Below are positions 10,415 to 22,002 of a DNA stretch of 64,000 nt, piece after piece (positions within the stretch are counted from its first letter, which is position 1; each line of letters opens with the position of its first letter). The position numbers and the translations under genes were made by a program. Location of the stretch: positions 138,753,916-138,817,915 of the forward strand of contig OX375873.1 of the NCBI GenBank assembly GCA_947359465.1, written 5' to 3'. The DNA comes from Metellina segmentata (taxonomy: Eukaryota > Arthropoda > Arachnida > Araneae > Tetragnathidae). The notes beneath the pieces were generated by a model, which was given only the letters and a program-made list of their open reading frames with translations, did no database searches and was not told the origin of the DNA.

Positions 10415-12150
10415 TAAGGCGGGATAATTGTAAACATAATTTGTATGTTCACTTCCAATCCCTATTTTCAAACTATTCCCTATTTTTCGTGATAAAGTAA
10501 TTAAACATTGTTCACCCTACTAAACTAACTTGTCACTATTCTACTTTAATATTTAATTAGTACGAAAATTCCAGAAAATAAATTTAATACCGTACTCGGC
10601 TGTTTACAATTACCCCGCGTGTTTACAATTACCCCTGAAAAAATGTAAAATTGTAAAAAACGATTTTCCTCGTGATATTGAATATTGAACAAGTGACAGC
10701 ATCAGCAGTAGTTATGGCAGTAGAAGGAACTCCAATGGTATTTTTACCCTTCTAATACCATGTTTACAACAACCTCTTGATATTTACCTTTACCAAATAC
10801 TCCCACTTCTTTCTCCCAAAATATAGTGACACTTGAAAGTTATATTGATCATGAGGTGAACATCCAGGAATACATAAGAATAAATGATTCAAACATTTAC
10901 TGAACAAAGAATGTATTTAATGTAAAGAACAGAAAATTAAAAATTAAAAAATAAATTTAAAAAAATAAAAGTTTAAAAATACAATTTTAGGTACAAAAAA
11001 CAAACACACATTACATTTCTTACACATTAACAGTTCCCTCTTTACGGTTTTCTTTGCTACAGGTTGAAGTAGGTAAAATTACTTTAACATGGGGTTTGGT
11101 AACACAGAATTAGTCTTTTTGAACCACAGCGAATTTAGTATATACATTGTTGATGCATTTGAGTCCGGTGATCTCAAATTCCTCTTCTGAAACAACAGCC
11201 ACCCTACATACATACGAAATATGGGTTTTCATTTTCTTACCCCCCTCAACAAGTAGAAACATAGTCGTTTCAATGTCTTACATGAATGGCTCCAAAATAT
11301 TTAACTTTGCCTATAGAAGATAGTCTTTTATATTTTGAATGAATGTTTGGAGAACTTCAAACTCTTCACCGTCAATGTTAGTCAATTCTTTCAATAGTTC
11401 CTCATCCTCGCTGTCCTCGAGTTCTGCTGTCCTTTCCGTTTGCTTCTTTCTTGGTTTCTTGCTTACCCCTTCTGACTCTTTCACTATCTTCTCACCAGTT
11501 TTCTTTTTGTTCTTTTTCTCATCTGCCTCCTTCAAGCGTGACAGTACTTGGTCAGTTGTAAGAACTTCACCATATGTGTGAAGTTTTAGTAAATCCGTCT
11601 TCCCCATTCCATTCCCCAAGAACACGCCCAATTCCCAAGAAGAAAAAATTCCCCCAAAACACGAAAAATGCAATAAAACGCAATTCAAACGTACTAAATA
11701 CGATTAAATACAAAATTATACGGGAAAACATATTGGTTTTCCATCCAAATTGAACGAAACTATTGGCAAAGTTATGTTTACAATTACCCCGTCCCTTGAA
11801 AAATTTGGGGAAATTGTAAACATTCAAATGTAGGTGCATTAAAGTTCCCCGAAGCAACAGTCAATGGTTTTATGTTCGATAGAAACATAACTGACCGCAG
11901 TAACGAATTGAACAACATGCCTTTCAATATATTATGGAGGGCAGCAGAAAATGCCAGCACACAAAAACTTTAAAACCAAAACTTTTCAACCATAAATTTT
12001 TCAACTAAACATATCAGCTGTGGGTAAAAGAAATACGGGATCACCATATTGCATCCTCAGGGTTGCCAGCTTTCATATTTCACACCTTTTTAGTTTCTAG
12101 GAATCCCACGTGGGCGCTTGTATAGCTTGTTTACAATTACCCCGCCTGAC
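10415..12150 (-). mobile_element. Pogo-like DNA transposon, deleted
   Basis: The terminal repeats are AAGGCGGGATAATTGTAAAC on the left and, read inward from the right, CAGGCGGGGTAATTGTAAAC. Further copies of TGTTTACAATTACCCC lie just inside, near 10605, 10620, 11775 and (inverted) 11808. A minus-strand frame at the right resembles a pogo/Tigger transposase C-terminus. The catalytic core was not found, so the copy is non-autonomous. The CAG-like end fits pogo; the flanking TA is clear only on the left. Confidence 0.6.
11311..11608 (-). pseudogene. Pogo/Tigger-type transposase C-terminal remnant
   Basis: The frame reads MGKTDLLKLHTYGEVLTTDQ and then a Lys/Glu-rich, coiled-coil-like tail of about 70 residues containing KKPRKKQTERT and an acidic LEDSEDEELLKEL. 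A GEVLTTDQ-like motif followed by a charged tail is usual at the end of pogo/Tigger transposases. The DDE domain and DNA-binding region are missing. It lies inside the TIR element and is probably transposon-derived. A host exon is the alternative. Confidence 0.5.
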
Positions 12151-12159
12151 CCTCCATCG

Positions 12160-12597
12160 AGGAACAAAGTCTTTGCAGAACTTTTTTTTCTTAATTTTAT
12201 CAAAATTTTGACCGATTTTTCTTAAAAATCATGTTACGATGTTCTGCAGTGCAAAGAGCGCTCCTTGCCACATCTTTTTTTTTCTTTTCTAGCTACGGAA
12301 CACACCCAACCTCCCTACACCACCCAAATTACTTTATAAATAACACATCTATGTCCATGACAAAATATTTAACTTCAAAAGTGATCAACAGAATTGCAAA
12401 TTCTGAAAGTATGCCTTGATTTTAAATAAAGTAAGTTAATTCATTTCAATGTTTTATTATAAACATATAATACACGCTTAGTCGATAATTGTGTTTTACG
12501 TCTGTTTTTGATTTTACTGCAGTTTTCAAAATGCCTGTAGAACAATTGCAATTGCTTCGAGTTGTGTTGCAGAACACTGAATATAATTCTGCACCAC
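12160..12597 (-). repeat. 500-bp dispersed repeat, copy 2
   Basis: Antisense copy with the same landmarks (CATGTTACGATGTTCTGCAG, CTCCCTACACCACCCAAAT, GTTGTGTTGCAGAACAC, TATAATTCTGCACC). It diverges from copies 1 and 3 close to 12175, near the end of the pogo-like element, so the distal end is truncated or replaced. Confidence 0.75.
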
Positions 12598-12599
12598 CT

Positions 12600-12741
12600 G
12601 TGGCCAACGTGTGGACATTTGAGGTCACGACAGATTAACGTGGACTGGCCCCTTTGTACCAGACGGCCTTGGTTTGGATTCGAATACTCAAATTTCCGGT
12701 TGCTAATCCGTTACTGTTCCAATCGGGCTACCTTGGCCCGA
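12600..12741 (-). mobile_element. SINE-B 5' part
   Basis: Antisense: GGTCACGACAGATTAACGTG, TTGGATTCGAATACTCAAA (B-box region), CCGGTTGCTAATCCGTTAC and GGGCTACCTTGGCCC. It abuts the 500-bp repeat. Confidence 0.75.
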
Positions 12742-14120
12742 GATTCGGGAGAAATCTAAATATTTTAAGTCAATTGAAGAAAGTCTGAAGAATAGCATTA
12801 ATATGAGCTCCCCAAGAAAAATACCTCGAAAACGTAACTCATTACGCCCGCGAATCCCTTTTTGAAAGATATAAGATACTTTGACAGACGAAAGACCTTT
12901 CAATCAACCATCAGGTTCCGTAGTAAGCCGGGAAACAGGGGAAAAAGCGTTCGACAGCCCCAGCTGGTCGTGTTTTGCCCTAGGGGAAAGGGAAAATCCC
13001 ATCCACTTAAACCCATCATCCTTAAATCTAATGCACTCCAAGGATATACGCATGAAGAGCGAAAAAAGAGTGAACACTATATAAAAGCATCCTTAGCTTC
13101 CTGCCATAAGCGCTGGAATATTTTCTGCGCTTCGGGTTGGAGTGGAGAAAGACGGGGTTGAGGTGCGGCTGAATTATGCATGGCATGGGGGATCTGTTCC
13201 AATCCATTGTTTCACGAGGATGTGTCAGATAAGAAGACTCTCCGGCTTCGGTATTCTTGGGCACTTTTCTCACCGTGGTGCGAGTTACATTAATCAGCAA
13301 CGCGCGGTGATAATGTTTTAGCGATTGCCGACACTTCGATTGTATCGAATTTTAAGCCCTCTGGATGCTTTAAACACGAGTCCCTTGATTCCTCTTCAGT
13401 GTGGAGAAGTGGTAATCCCAATGCCATCAGGAGTGCCATTATCTCCCTCCTCGAAAGTCTTCAGTGCATCTGAAGTGGGAGGATTTAGTTTGGTATTCAT
13501 AATTGAAAATGTGACAGCCCTTATGCATTAGAATAATTGAATATTTCGAAAGGATTTCTGCAGGGCGAAGAGTACTCGATGGTTATCGTGACATTACATG
13601 AGGCAGAGACTCTCAATTGTGAATATGCTGTCCATGACACCAAACCAGGGGATATAACGTGCGTTTATGTAATGGTAACTGTAAATGTTTTCTATTATTT
13701 CCGTTTTAAAGCTAAGAGGTATTACTTAAAATTTCCAATGCCAGCATTGAAGTATGGAGCACTTTCTAAAAATACCATCGATTGCGTGTTCATATCACGT
13801 CCGGATCGCCACTGTAATCCTCTTCGGAACCATCAAATTAATTACACGAATGACATCTAAATTGTTTAAAAAGCAAATAGATTGGAAAAGATCGAAAGAA
13901 CCATGATTACGCGTAAGCTCCCACAAAATTCGAGGGTTGAATAAATCGTGAATGCGAAGATTCACAGCACGAAGGTTAATTCTATACAGCCTGACGAAGG
14001 TCGTGACATAAACTGGAAGCCGTAGCTATTATCACGACATTCGATAGTGATTTGTTCAGTTCCTTAGTTCCAACTAGTAGATGGCAGTGATCAATGTCGG
14101 TAAGATTGGAATGCCAATAA
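12742..14120. other. No assigned gene; moderate-GC unique stretch
   Basis: The interval 12850-13860 is less AT-rich and shows no repeat. Several frames of 60-107 codons occur on both strands, but none has a recognised domain, convincing splice flanks or a clear coding bias. A conserved exon or regulatory block is possible. Confidence 0.3.
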
Positions 14121-14124
14121 CGCC

Positions 14125-14815
14125 ATAACCCTCCTGGTGGTTTATCTCAACTAGGTATCGTGTCATTGCCTTCTGCCATTTTGTGTTGCTGCGTATTTTG
14201 TTGTTGGATTTTACATTTGGAACTATTATACCTTTGACATCGGAGACTTTTTGAAACTTAAGTTTCTGAACCCTTTATAATTTTTAAAATTTTAATCGAG
14301 ATGAGATGATTAAAATGTTAAAGTTTTTGCCTTTTTAAACTTATAATCCTCTGAATTTGTCTTAGACTGTGACTATGTTATGTTCAAGCACTTGATTTCT
14401 ACCTTGATATTTATTCATTATTCAATGTTATCACTGACTGTGTTGCAGTTTGTGAGTTTTTATGTTCTTGTATGCGTGTTTTGAATCAGGTCACTTTTTG
14501 TATTGATATTTGTTTCTTGAACTAAACTGTTTTGCTTCCTTTTCCTAAAATGCTATGATGTAATTAATAAACCTTCCCGTTCCCCATCGAGTTGGGGGAT
14601 CTAAAAGAAAAACTGACAAGATGACTCGTCATTAGAAGAAAATCGACCTAATCTCTATATCGTCATCCTAAAGAATCGACCTAATCTTGAAGAAGGAGAT
14701 ATCTCGTCAATAGTAATGTAGGTCACATCTTGATGGATGTGATATCTTGTTATAATAAAATTGGTCAGATTTTGACGGACAATATATCTCGTCGACACCA
14801 CTTGGAGGCTTAAAC
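14125..14815. mobile_element. piggyBac-like MITE, long copy
   Basis: The left end has AACCCTCCTGGTGG and the right end CCACTTGGAGGCTTAA. This approximates the family ends (TTAACCCTCCTGGTGG ... GGAGGGTTAA), which include a TTAA as in piggyBac insertions. At 14610-14795 there are sub-repeats of about 40 bp combining ATCTTGATGGA, GATATCTCGTC and AGAAGAAAATCGACC. No transposase was seen. Confidence 0.55.
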
Positions 14816-14899
14816 ACCCAAGCTTGATTCCATTGCCATATCGCATGCATAAATCCTCACAATTGTTTCTATTCAAATAATATGTAAATAAGAAGTCTT

Positions 14900-15110
14900 T
14901 AGGTAAGTAGGTACTGTGATTAACACCGCACTGTAGCAACACAACGAGCTATCGAGGTCGGTCGGGTTCGACCCCCGAACAACCTTCATTTTGAATACAC
15001 CAAACTTCCATACCACGCCAACGCTATTACATTTGCGGCCACACGATCTTTGGTTGGATATCAAATCTCATGCCTCCGTTACACTTAAAACCACGGCCCC
15101 GGGAATCTTT
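14900..15110 (-). mobile_element. SINE-B copy with internal deletions
   Basis: Antisense: GTAAGTAGGTACTGTGATTA, GCAACACAACGAGCTATCG, CCATACCACGCCAACGC, GGCCACACGATC and ACCACGGCCCCGGG. Confidence 0.65.
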
Positions 15111-15175
15111 CGGAGAATTTCCAAAAACCACACCACATCGCCCATGAGATAAATACTTGATGTTGCAAACTGCAT

Positions 15176-15240
15176 TAGGCCACGACAGATTTAACGTTTA
15201 CGAACCCCCTTTGTGCTGTGACGTCGCAAATACCACCACT
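15176..15240 (-). mobile_element. SINE-B middle fragment
   Basis: TTAGGCCACGACAGATTTAACG then CCCCCTTTGTGC matches the SINE-B body. The rest of the element reappears at 15585. Confidence 0.6.
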
Positions 15241-15584
15241 GACCTTTGAACGAGGATTTCTGAAACGTATGCCCGAGCCCTGCTGATGAAAGTCGCAACA
15301 CTGTCCCGTTTGTTTTGGGGTGCCAGTGATTTGTGGCTGGCTGAATGGGGGACCGGTTGAAGAACTGGAAGAGTGCGGAAGGTTTTTATTTTGCGCTGCT
15401 CGTTCATGAGGCCGCGGCTGTTGAGTTTTTGCCTGTTTCTCACCACCCATGACATAGGGATGCAAATCTCTAATGTAATTAGTGTATATACAATTCTTTG
15501 CAAAATAAATGCAAGTTATTGGTAAAACTAGGCTGTTTTATTTTGTTGAAAGGCACACCACTCGGCCCACTACGTTACAGTACA
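15241..15584. other. Sequence splitting a SINE-B
   Basis: About 340 bp of moderate-GC DNA separates two collinear SINE-B pieces. No terminal repeats or domains were recognised, so its nature is unknown. Confidence 0.4.
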
Positions 15585-15663
15585 CGCCGGTGTTTGTTGG
15601 ATTCGATTTCGCAACCCTCCGGTTGCTAATCCGTTACTCTTCCAACCGGGCCACCGCGGCCCG
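15585..15663 (-). mobile_element. SINE-B tRNA-like head
   Basis: GATTTCGCAACCCTCCGG, TTGCTAATCCGTTACTCTTCC and AACCGGGCCACCGCGGCCC form one of the best-kept SINE-B heads in the window. Confidence 0.8.
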
Positions 15664-16189
15664 CAAGCTGCATTAACGCCCTCAAGTACGATAAAATTCG
15701 TGCTCAGAACACGGTACATTAACCAAGAAGCATGGGCATTGATTCTTCCACTGACACGATGATAATGTTTGCGTTTAATTCCATGATGGGTTGAATGACC
15801 ATATTATCTAGTGTGACGTACCCAGAACCAGCCGTTTTAATGTATCATTTAATACAAAGATTGCTTACAGCGGGAGATTGATGGACATTTTCGACTCGGT
15901 GGTTCTAAAGGGATGCTATGTATCCGATAACGTCCGGGAGAGCGTTACATCTATGTTGTCGAATAAAGGGCTCGGCTGTCCATTCAAATGCATTGTAAGG
16001 GGATATGCTACGGTGAGTAATTTTATTAATATTGTGCCGAGCATTTCTTATCGGGTGCTTGGATAGTCAAGTAATTCCTCCCCGTGAACGCTGTAGATAA
16101 GGAATGAATACCGTTGAAACGGTACTTTCAACAAACTTAGTAAGTTTTGATAAGTATTAATATAAATCTACACTACCCTACAATAAAAG
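15664..16189. other. No recognisable feature
   Basis: No exon or element can be supported. The 62-codon plus-strand frame at 15878-16066 has no recognised domain. Confidence 0.35.
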
Positions 16190-16194
16190 AACGG

Positions 16195-16730
16195 ACAGAA
16201 GGATGTAATGGTATAAGGAAAAGAATACATGCTGTAATAGAAGAATGGTCCCCCGTGCTGCAAATGCACTTGCAACCCTTCTGAGCATGCGTTCAATGAG
16301 GTTTTGATACACAGCTGAAGGTATTTGTGTCCATTCCTGCTGCAATAATGTCGCCAGCTCGGCTGTAGATTTCGGACATGGTTCCCTGGTCCGTAAGAGT
16401 CACTCTAACGCGTCCCCCACTAGGAAGACGTCTTACACCCATATCTTGATACTACTGCTTTTCAGAGGCTGCAACATGATGTAGAGCGTTTTCGTCCTGG
16501 AAAGTAACATTCGTCCATTCCATAAAATTGCGTAGGAAGAACCTGATTGTCCAAAATGTTCATGTAGGCGTCGGCGTTCAATTGACCGGGAACAACATGC
16601 AAAGGTCCCGGGCCACACCACAAAAAAACCCCAAACAAATAGTCGGATTTTATGCAAATCCGCGGGAGTCCGGTCCATTATTATAGGGTAATGTTTGTGT
16701 GGAAACAAATTTATTTATTTGCACATACTG
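16195..16730 (-). pseudogene. Tc1-type transposase C-terminal fragment
   Basis: Across shifting minus-strand frames one reads pieces typical of Tc1 transposases: a GFFVVWPG-like strand, then NADAYMNILDNQVLPTQFYG, a DECYF...RKRS stretch where the second catalytic Asp would lie, and finally LIERMLRRVASAFAARG, which matches the family's C-terminal end. Frameshifts and stops show a dead copy. No inverted repeats were found. Confidence 0.75.
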
Positions 16731-16967
16731 TCAAATAGATTTCTCCAATTAGTGTGTTGATGCTAAAATTCGGTCCGTTTTTGGCGCTAGGTGCCATTAC
16801 ATGGCTAAATCCAATGTGTTACCTACGAGAGCTGCTCAATAAAAAATGATCATTTTTTTAAAGGTGAATAAAAATATCAAAAAAATAAAATTCTTGTTGA
16901 ATGTGCAGCGGGATAAGTGGAGAATCGATAGCGCAAGTTTCACGGTCATGACATCATTGCTGAAGCT

Positions 16968-17420
16968 TTGGCAGCCTACCAAGTACGCCTAGGTTTACTT
17001 TCGCCTACGGCAAAAATGGATGCGACACGCGAATTGCAATACACTGCATTGAAATTTTGTTTTTGCCTTAAAAAATCGTCAGATCTTTCAAAAACCAATG
17101 TCATGTGTGTTCCTTATCCTCCACATAGTCATGACCAATGCAATTTTGTTCTTTTCCCGAATTTGAAGAAACACCTCCGGGAAAAGCGGTTTTCATCATC
17201 ACAGGCAGTGGTAAAAGTTGTGCAGGCGATTTTGAAGGACCTGTCAAAAAAAGCTTCCAGCATGTGTTTGAAGACTGGAAAAGAGGTGGGGTAAGTGCAT
17301 TGCATGTAATGGAGATAATTTTGAGAAAGGCCATACAAATTTGGAGGACTAGTACAAGAAATTATTTTTTATTAATTTCTCCTCAATCTTTATTGTACCG
17401 CCCTCTTCCTTCACGTGTGT
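16968..17420 (+). pseudogene. Mariner-type transposase C-terminal fragment
   Basis: From about 17105 the frame reads YPPHSHDQCNFVLFPNLKKH, the decayed form of the mariner YSPDLAPCDFFLFP segment, where D-to-H and similar changes hit the catalytic region. LREKRFSSSQAV follows. After a frameshift it continues as FQHVFEDWKR, the usual mariner C-terminus. The N-terminal half is not recognised. Confidence 0.7.
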
Positions 17421-17465
17421 AAGTTGTGATGTTGTTTAAAGATGGTATTAGGGAGAAAAAAATTA

Positions 17466-17806
17466 TGTTATTAGGTTGTGTTTTTTAAAGTTTGTTGAGC
17501 ATTCAAAATTGCAGAAAATAAAGAGCATTTCGACCTATAATAGTTTTGTTTCCGAAAACACGAGAATGCTTCGAAAACGCAAAAGAAACACGTGTCGTGA
17601 AGAGTGAGTGTACACGACAGGTGCTGAAGAAAGTTTCGTTTTACCTGGATCAGTTCTTTATATCCAGAAAGCTCTAAACGTCTATGAGCGCTGGATGATG
17701 CAGCTACCGGAGAGATGGGAACACGATCAACAGAAAATAGTCCCAATCTGTTTTCAAACGTTAAAGTGAAGAAATTGCTTAAGAGCATTTAGTGACCCAA
17801 ACCATT
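17466..17806 (+). mobile_element. Non-autonomous mariner, shortened
   Basis: The sequence parallels the copy at 63534-63922: GAGCATTTCGACC, AGAATGCTTCGAAAACGCAA, CCTGGATCAGTTCTTTA, GCGCTGGATGATGCAGC and CCGGAGAGATGGG. The last part encodes the degraded C-terminal LDQFF and LPERW-like motifs. The ends are worn. Confidence 0.65.
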
Positions 17807-17809
17807 AAG

Positions 17810-17984
17810 GGTTGGTTTAGTTAAGTTTTATGGTATAAAGACCATATTTGTCCATTTTGCGACAAACAAAAGACACGTCAAGTTTTATTAACACAGAAAT
17901 ACATCCAGGATGGAATTGATCATACGCTCATAGAGCTCATAATATGCTAGCGCAGTGGGCGTACCAACTGAGCCATGCCGACCC
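17810..17984 (-). mobile_element. SINE-A, nearly full length
   Basis: Antisense: GGGTTGGTTTAGTTAAGTTT, TTATGGTATAAAGACC, CAGAAATACATCCAGG, GGAATTGATCATACG (B-box region) and TGCTAGCGCAGTGGGCG (head). Confidence 0.8.
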
Positions 17985-19328
17985 CTCAAGTGTTTGTGGA
18001 AACTGCTGATTATTCTGTCAAATCGGGTTAGTCGATTAGTTTGAGTTGATTTTTCGAATAAGTATAGTCTTTGATGACCCTTTCCTTACCTTATTTCTAC
18101 CTTCAGTCTTAAATTAATTTTTTAAACTGTGTCTTTAAGGGTCTGGGACTCAAAATTGTAAAATCTTCAATTTTAAAGTTTTTGTTTTGAAATGTTTTCT
18201 GTAGGTATGCATTGTATTTTCCAATTATATTAACTATTTTATGTTTTCAAAACTTAAAAATGTTCTTAATTCAAATTAAGAAACTTAAAAATTTTGGCGT
18301 TGCGCAAAATTGATATATTTTAAAATATTTTATAACAAATCAATTCATATTTGCATTAATTAACTTCTAAAAGTTCATACTATAAACTGTCGTCGTGAGC
18401 TTTGGTTAGAAAAATTAAAAAATATATTTTGTTCAAAAACTGTATAAGACACACAGTATACAAAGTTCAAAAAATTAGAGAAAACAAATTAATAGATATA
18501 TACACAATTGCTGAAGACAATTAAAGAAAGATATTTTAAAAAGTAGTTGTAGAAAATTTCATTCATTTATGATAAGAAGTTTTAAAGTTATATCTATTTT
18601 TCACTATCAAAATCCCATTTAACAGAAAAATAGAAAAAGAGCTTTTAAAATTATGAAAATATATTCAATCTATTAAAACTTACAAACTTGAAGGTCACTT
18701 CATAGAATGATTATTGAAAATAAAACGTTGTGAAAGGTATCTTCCATGAATATAATAATGCAAATACTAAAAATTTAGTTTATTAAGGGGTGTGGGGAGA
18801 CTTTTTCTGTCTCATGGCACATAAAAAGCCTCCTTGACATTAGAATACCAAATGAGAATATTTATAGAACAGATATCTTACTATGCTTATATTTAACCAT
18901 TTCAAAATGCAACACCAGGTGCCCTACTAATACGAAAAGTAATTACACATTAGAGCACCCATACTTAAAAATTATTTTCCTTTAAAACATAACTATCGCA
19001 GTTAATACAAAACAAAAAATAAAAGGCTTTCTAGTAAATATTTGTAATTCTTACTGGTTGTATGTATAACTAAGCGTTGACGTTCGAAACAATTTTAATC
19101 CTACATTAACGATTTTTATTCTGTATGTTGGAGCTATTTTGATTGCAAGTCAAATATGCTAAATATTCCATTGTTAACACTTAAAGAATTAGAAAGTTGC
19201 AATATTTAAAAATGGTTATTAGGATTGATTTATGACGTAACTGAGGATAACTTGTGCAATAAGTTCCATTATTTTACGTGTGTATAACTTTGTTATAGCT
19301 TTCAATTTTGTAAAGCAACTTCATAAAT
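17985..19328. other. AT-rich DNA, no gene seen
   Basis: Long low-GC stretch with dense stops in all frames. No element was recognised. Confidence 0.5.
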
Positions 19329-19341
19329 GCATGTGAATATG

Positions 19342-19510
19342 GTATTTGGTATTTTTTAAATTAAGGTTGCACTGGAGTACCACTACGAGCTATTGGTGAC
19401 GGTTCGGGATCAACCCCCGAATGAAAGATCCAAAAGAACAACACCCCCGTAATTTTAAATCGCAGTCAGATGACGATGTCATACCTGAGCTGGCACCCCA
19501 CTATCCAAAC
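19342..19510 (-). mobile_element. 5'-truncated SINE-B with 13-bp TSD
   Basis: The antisense tail and body (TTGCACTGGAGTACC, GGTTCGGGATCAACCC, GCAGTCAGATGACGATG, CTGAGCTGGCACCCC) end abruptly in the body. GCATGTGAATATG is repeated exactly at 19329-19341 and 19511-19523. Truncation at the 5' end with a 13-bp TSD is what target-primed reverse transcription by a LINE produces. Confidence 0.9.
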
Positions 19511-19523
19511 GCATGTGAATATG

Positions 19524-20640
19524 ATTTGTTTAAATAGCCTATTTCAGTTTTAAAAGTCCAAAATTGGTAATGATATTTGATTTATCATTTACCTGTTTCA
19601 ATTCACTTTAAGCCATTTCTTTAAACATCCATAATATTCACAGCGTAATCGAATACCTTCAGAATTTCCGAGACCGTTTTCGCAGCTTATAGATATAAAT
19701 CGAGCACATAGTGTACACTAAATCAACCGTTACGTAAATATTGATGCGTGCATGGTTAAATTGACCGAGAAGCAATAAAGCCAGTCATAAACAGGTGGCT
19801 TATAAAGCGTTAAAGCAGTAAAAATTGCTCTCGGCAACCCATTTCATCTATCTCTAAGTAACTCAAGTATAAGCTGTTTTAATGCATTCTAACACACTAC
19901 AACAAAATTCCAATGGTGTATGTACTTTCATTTTTAAAACTCACCGCTGTTATACAACTCGTGCTTTAATCAAACGTTGAGTTTATTTTGATCAAATGTT
20001 GACACACTTCGATGGATCGGAATAGAAGTTTTACAGAAAATTCTCCCAGTCGATTTCGAGCGAAATTTCTTAAAGTCTCCGCGCTCATATTTCCTGTCGC
20101 ACCCCCTCCGAAAAAGGTAGGGGGTGGTGCCATTTATGACTATTTGGACCTGAAGACCGTTTGAAATGATAGTGCGTCACAAAACGTTCGAAAAAGATTT
20201 TTCCAGAGGCACGGGCGGAAAAAAAAAGCCAGTGGAAAAATTCTGTTTCCTATCTAGAGACGGAGTTTCATATATCTGAGAATATTGGACATCGCGCAAT
20301 CTCGATTGAAATAAGTTCTTGGGAAAAAAGGTGAAAAAGAAACAAAGTCGGTGCTTTGATAGTGAAAAATGGAAGTCCGAACGAGATCGAAGGGGCCAGA
20401 GAGCATCCGTCTTTATTATGGAATAGGGAAGGAGAATAGAAATTCTAGTCAAATCAGATGCAAAATTTCGATTTTTATTCAGCGGATTTTTCGGAGATAG
20501 ATGATGTCAAGGGAAGAGGCTTTGTCGAATCTTTCAAATTTATGCCTTTCCCTGAAAAAATCTAATGACTTGAATTATTCTGTTTAAACGCACAATCAAT
20601 AAAAATCATATAAATTATAAGTTCCATTTCAGATTTTATA
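19524..20640. other. No recognisable gene
   Basis: Unique sequence. The minus-strand frame at 20177-20452 has no recognised domain. Confidence 0.4.
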
Positions 20641-21290
20641 TTCGAATCCACTTAAATAAAATTATGCAGGAACAACGAACAGCGAACAATTGGACACGAA
20701 TATTACATTTTATGGTTTTCATTGATAGCCTATCAACAATAAAAACCTTACTACAGTTCCAGACAAAATTGCGCAACAAATCAGAACGCTACTTAAAGAT
20801 AACTTTAACAACACGTTCATCAACTGGGTTAAAGCCCATATTGGCGTTACTGGAAATGAAAGGGCCGACCCACTAGCCAAGGAGGCAGCGATGGGAGAAA
20901 CTAATTTCACGGTCTTCGCCAAATAACCCAAGTCCGCTAAAAACCTAATGAAGATGGCAGCCCTGCAAAAATGGCAAGAGGATTGGGAAGCCGGAGAAAC
21001 AGGAAGAACCTTCATATTTCTTCTAAAGATCAACCCCAGGAAAAAACCATGTGGACCCTACCTCACGTCTTTTTACACAGGCCACGGACCCTTCCCCAGC
21101 TTCTTAAGCAGATTTAAAGCAGCAACTGCCTCTGCGGACAAATAGGAACGCCAAACCAAAATGTTTTCAACTGCCCCTTCACGTGTCTCCATCATCTATC
21201 ACAACCAACAGACGAAAATTACAGGGCATGGGCAACAAACACGGCAAGCAACAACCAAGCACAATCAAAGATTATGTTAATTATGAAGTT
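20640..21290 (+). pseudogene. Jockey-like LINE, RNase H end of ORF2
   Basis: Reading across frameshifts gives NWVKAHIGVTGNERADPLAK, the last part of an RNase H domain with its conserved GNERAD-LAKEA motif. Next come KWQEDWEAGETGRT and YTGHGPFPSFLSRF, motifs typical of the region after RNase H in jockey and related non-LTR elements. The reverse transcriptase and endonuclease are absent, so this is a 5'-truncated, mutated copy. Elements of this kind could supply the machinery that moves the SINEs. Confidence 0.8.
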
Positions 21291-21430
21291 CCTATCGGAA
21301 AACATCGACATCCTCATTCAATAAGACTTGCTTACAATTAATTTCAACTATGTTCATTACTTGTTAAAGGGTTTCATCCTTGGGCTTGATTTTAACTAGA
21401 CCTTTTTTGATAACTTTTAATTTTGGCTTT

Positions 21431-21500
21431 CAACTGACACTCTACTAGAACTCAACTGACACTCTACTAGAACTCAACTGACACTCTACTGAACTCAACT
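21431..21500. repeat. 22-bp tandem repeat, about three copies
   Basis: The unit CAACTGACACTCTACTAGAACT is repeated with small losses at the right edge. Confidence 0.9.
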
Positions 21501-21676
21501 AGACTAACGATTCCAAAATCGTCCTGAAGCTAAAACACACAGCCAAGGGTGTCGCCTGAAGCTGTCACACTCAGTCTTGGTGGGCTCCAAACACTTTTCT
21601 CCGCAGTGTGTCCGCAAAAAAACACTTTTAACTGTTTCATGGACCGGGGGGGGGGAGGTAAGAGGGACACCTGTGG
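21501..21676. other. Short spacer with a G run
   Basis: A poly-G stretch near 21645-21656 precedes the SINE-B; nothing else was recognised. Confidence 0.4.
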
Positions 21677-21982
21677 TGTCTAATTGGACGGGTGGACCAA
21701 GTTGGAGGACTAACAGATTAAAAACAGCAGGGTTGCGAGTTCAAATTCAATCCAAAACCGTCACGTTCAAAGGGGGCTTGTGCATGTTAAATCTGTCGTA
21801 GGTTTAAATATTCTCAAGTTGGCGTCGTGTTGTAGTTTGGAAATTAGTGCCAGCTCAGGTATTGGTTCAAATTTAAGTGGTGTTGTCCTCGAATATTTCT
21901 TTTCGGAATTGATCCCAGATTGTCGCAAATTGCCAGTTGTATTGCTCCAGCATGACGTTAATTAAAATACCTACCTACCTAC
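21677..21982 (+). mobile_element. SINE-B, full length
   Basis: Sense: head GGGTTGCGAGTTCAAATTC (B box), body GGGGGCTTGTGCATG, TAGTTTGGAAATTAGTGCC and GGTGTTGTCCTCG, end CATGACGTTAATTAAAATAC and the tail (CCTA)n. The next SINE-B has its tail facing this one. Confidence 0.85.
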
Positions 21983-22002
21983 TAATTTAAAATTTTGAGT
22001 AC

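Noticed and set aside
15585..15663. Second tRNA-like sequence
   Set aside because: It is the SINE-B head, found many times with the same body attached.
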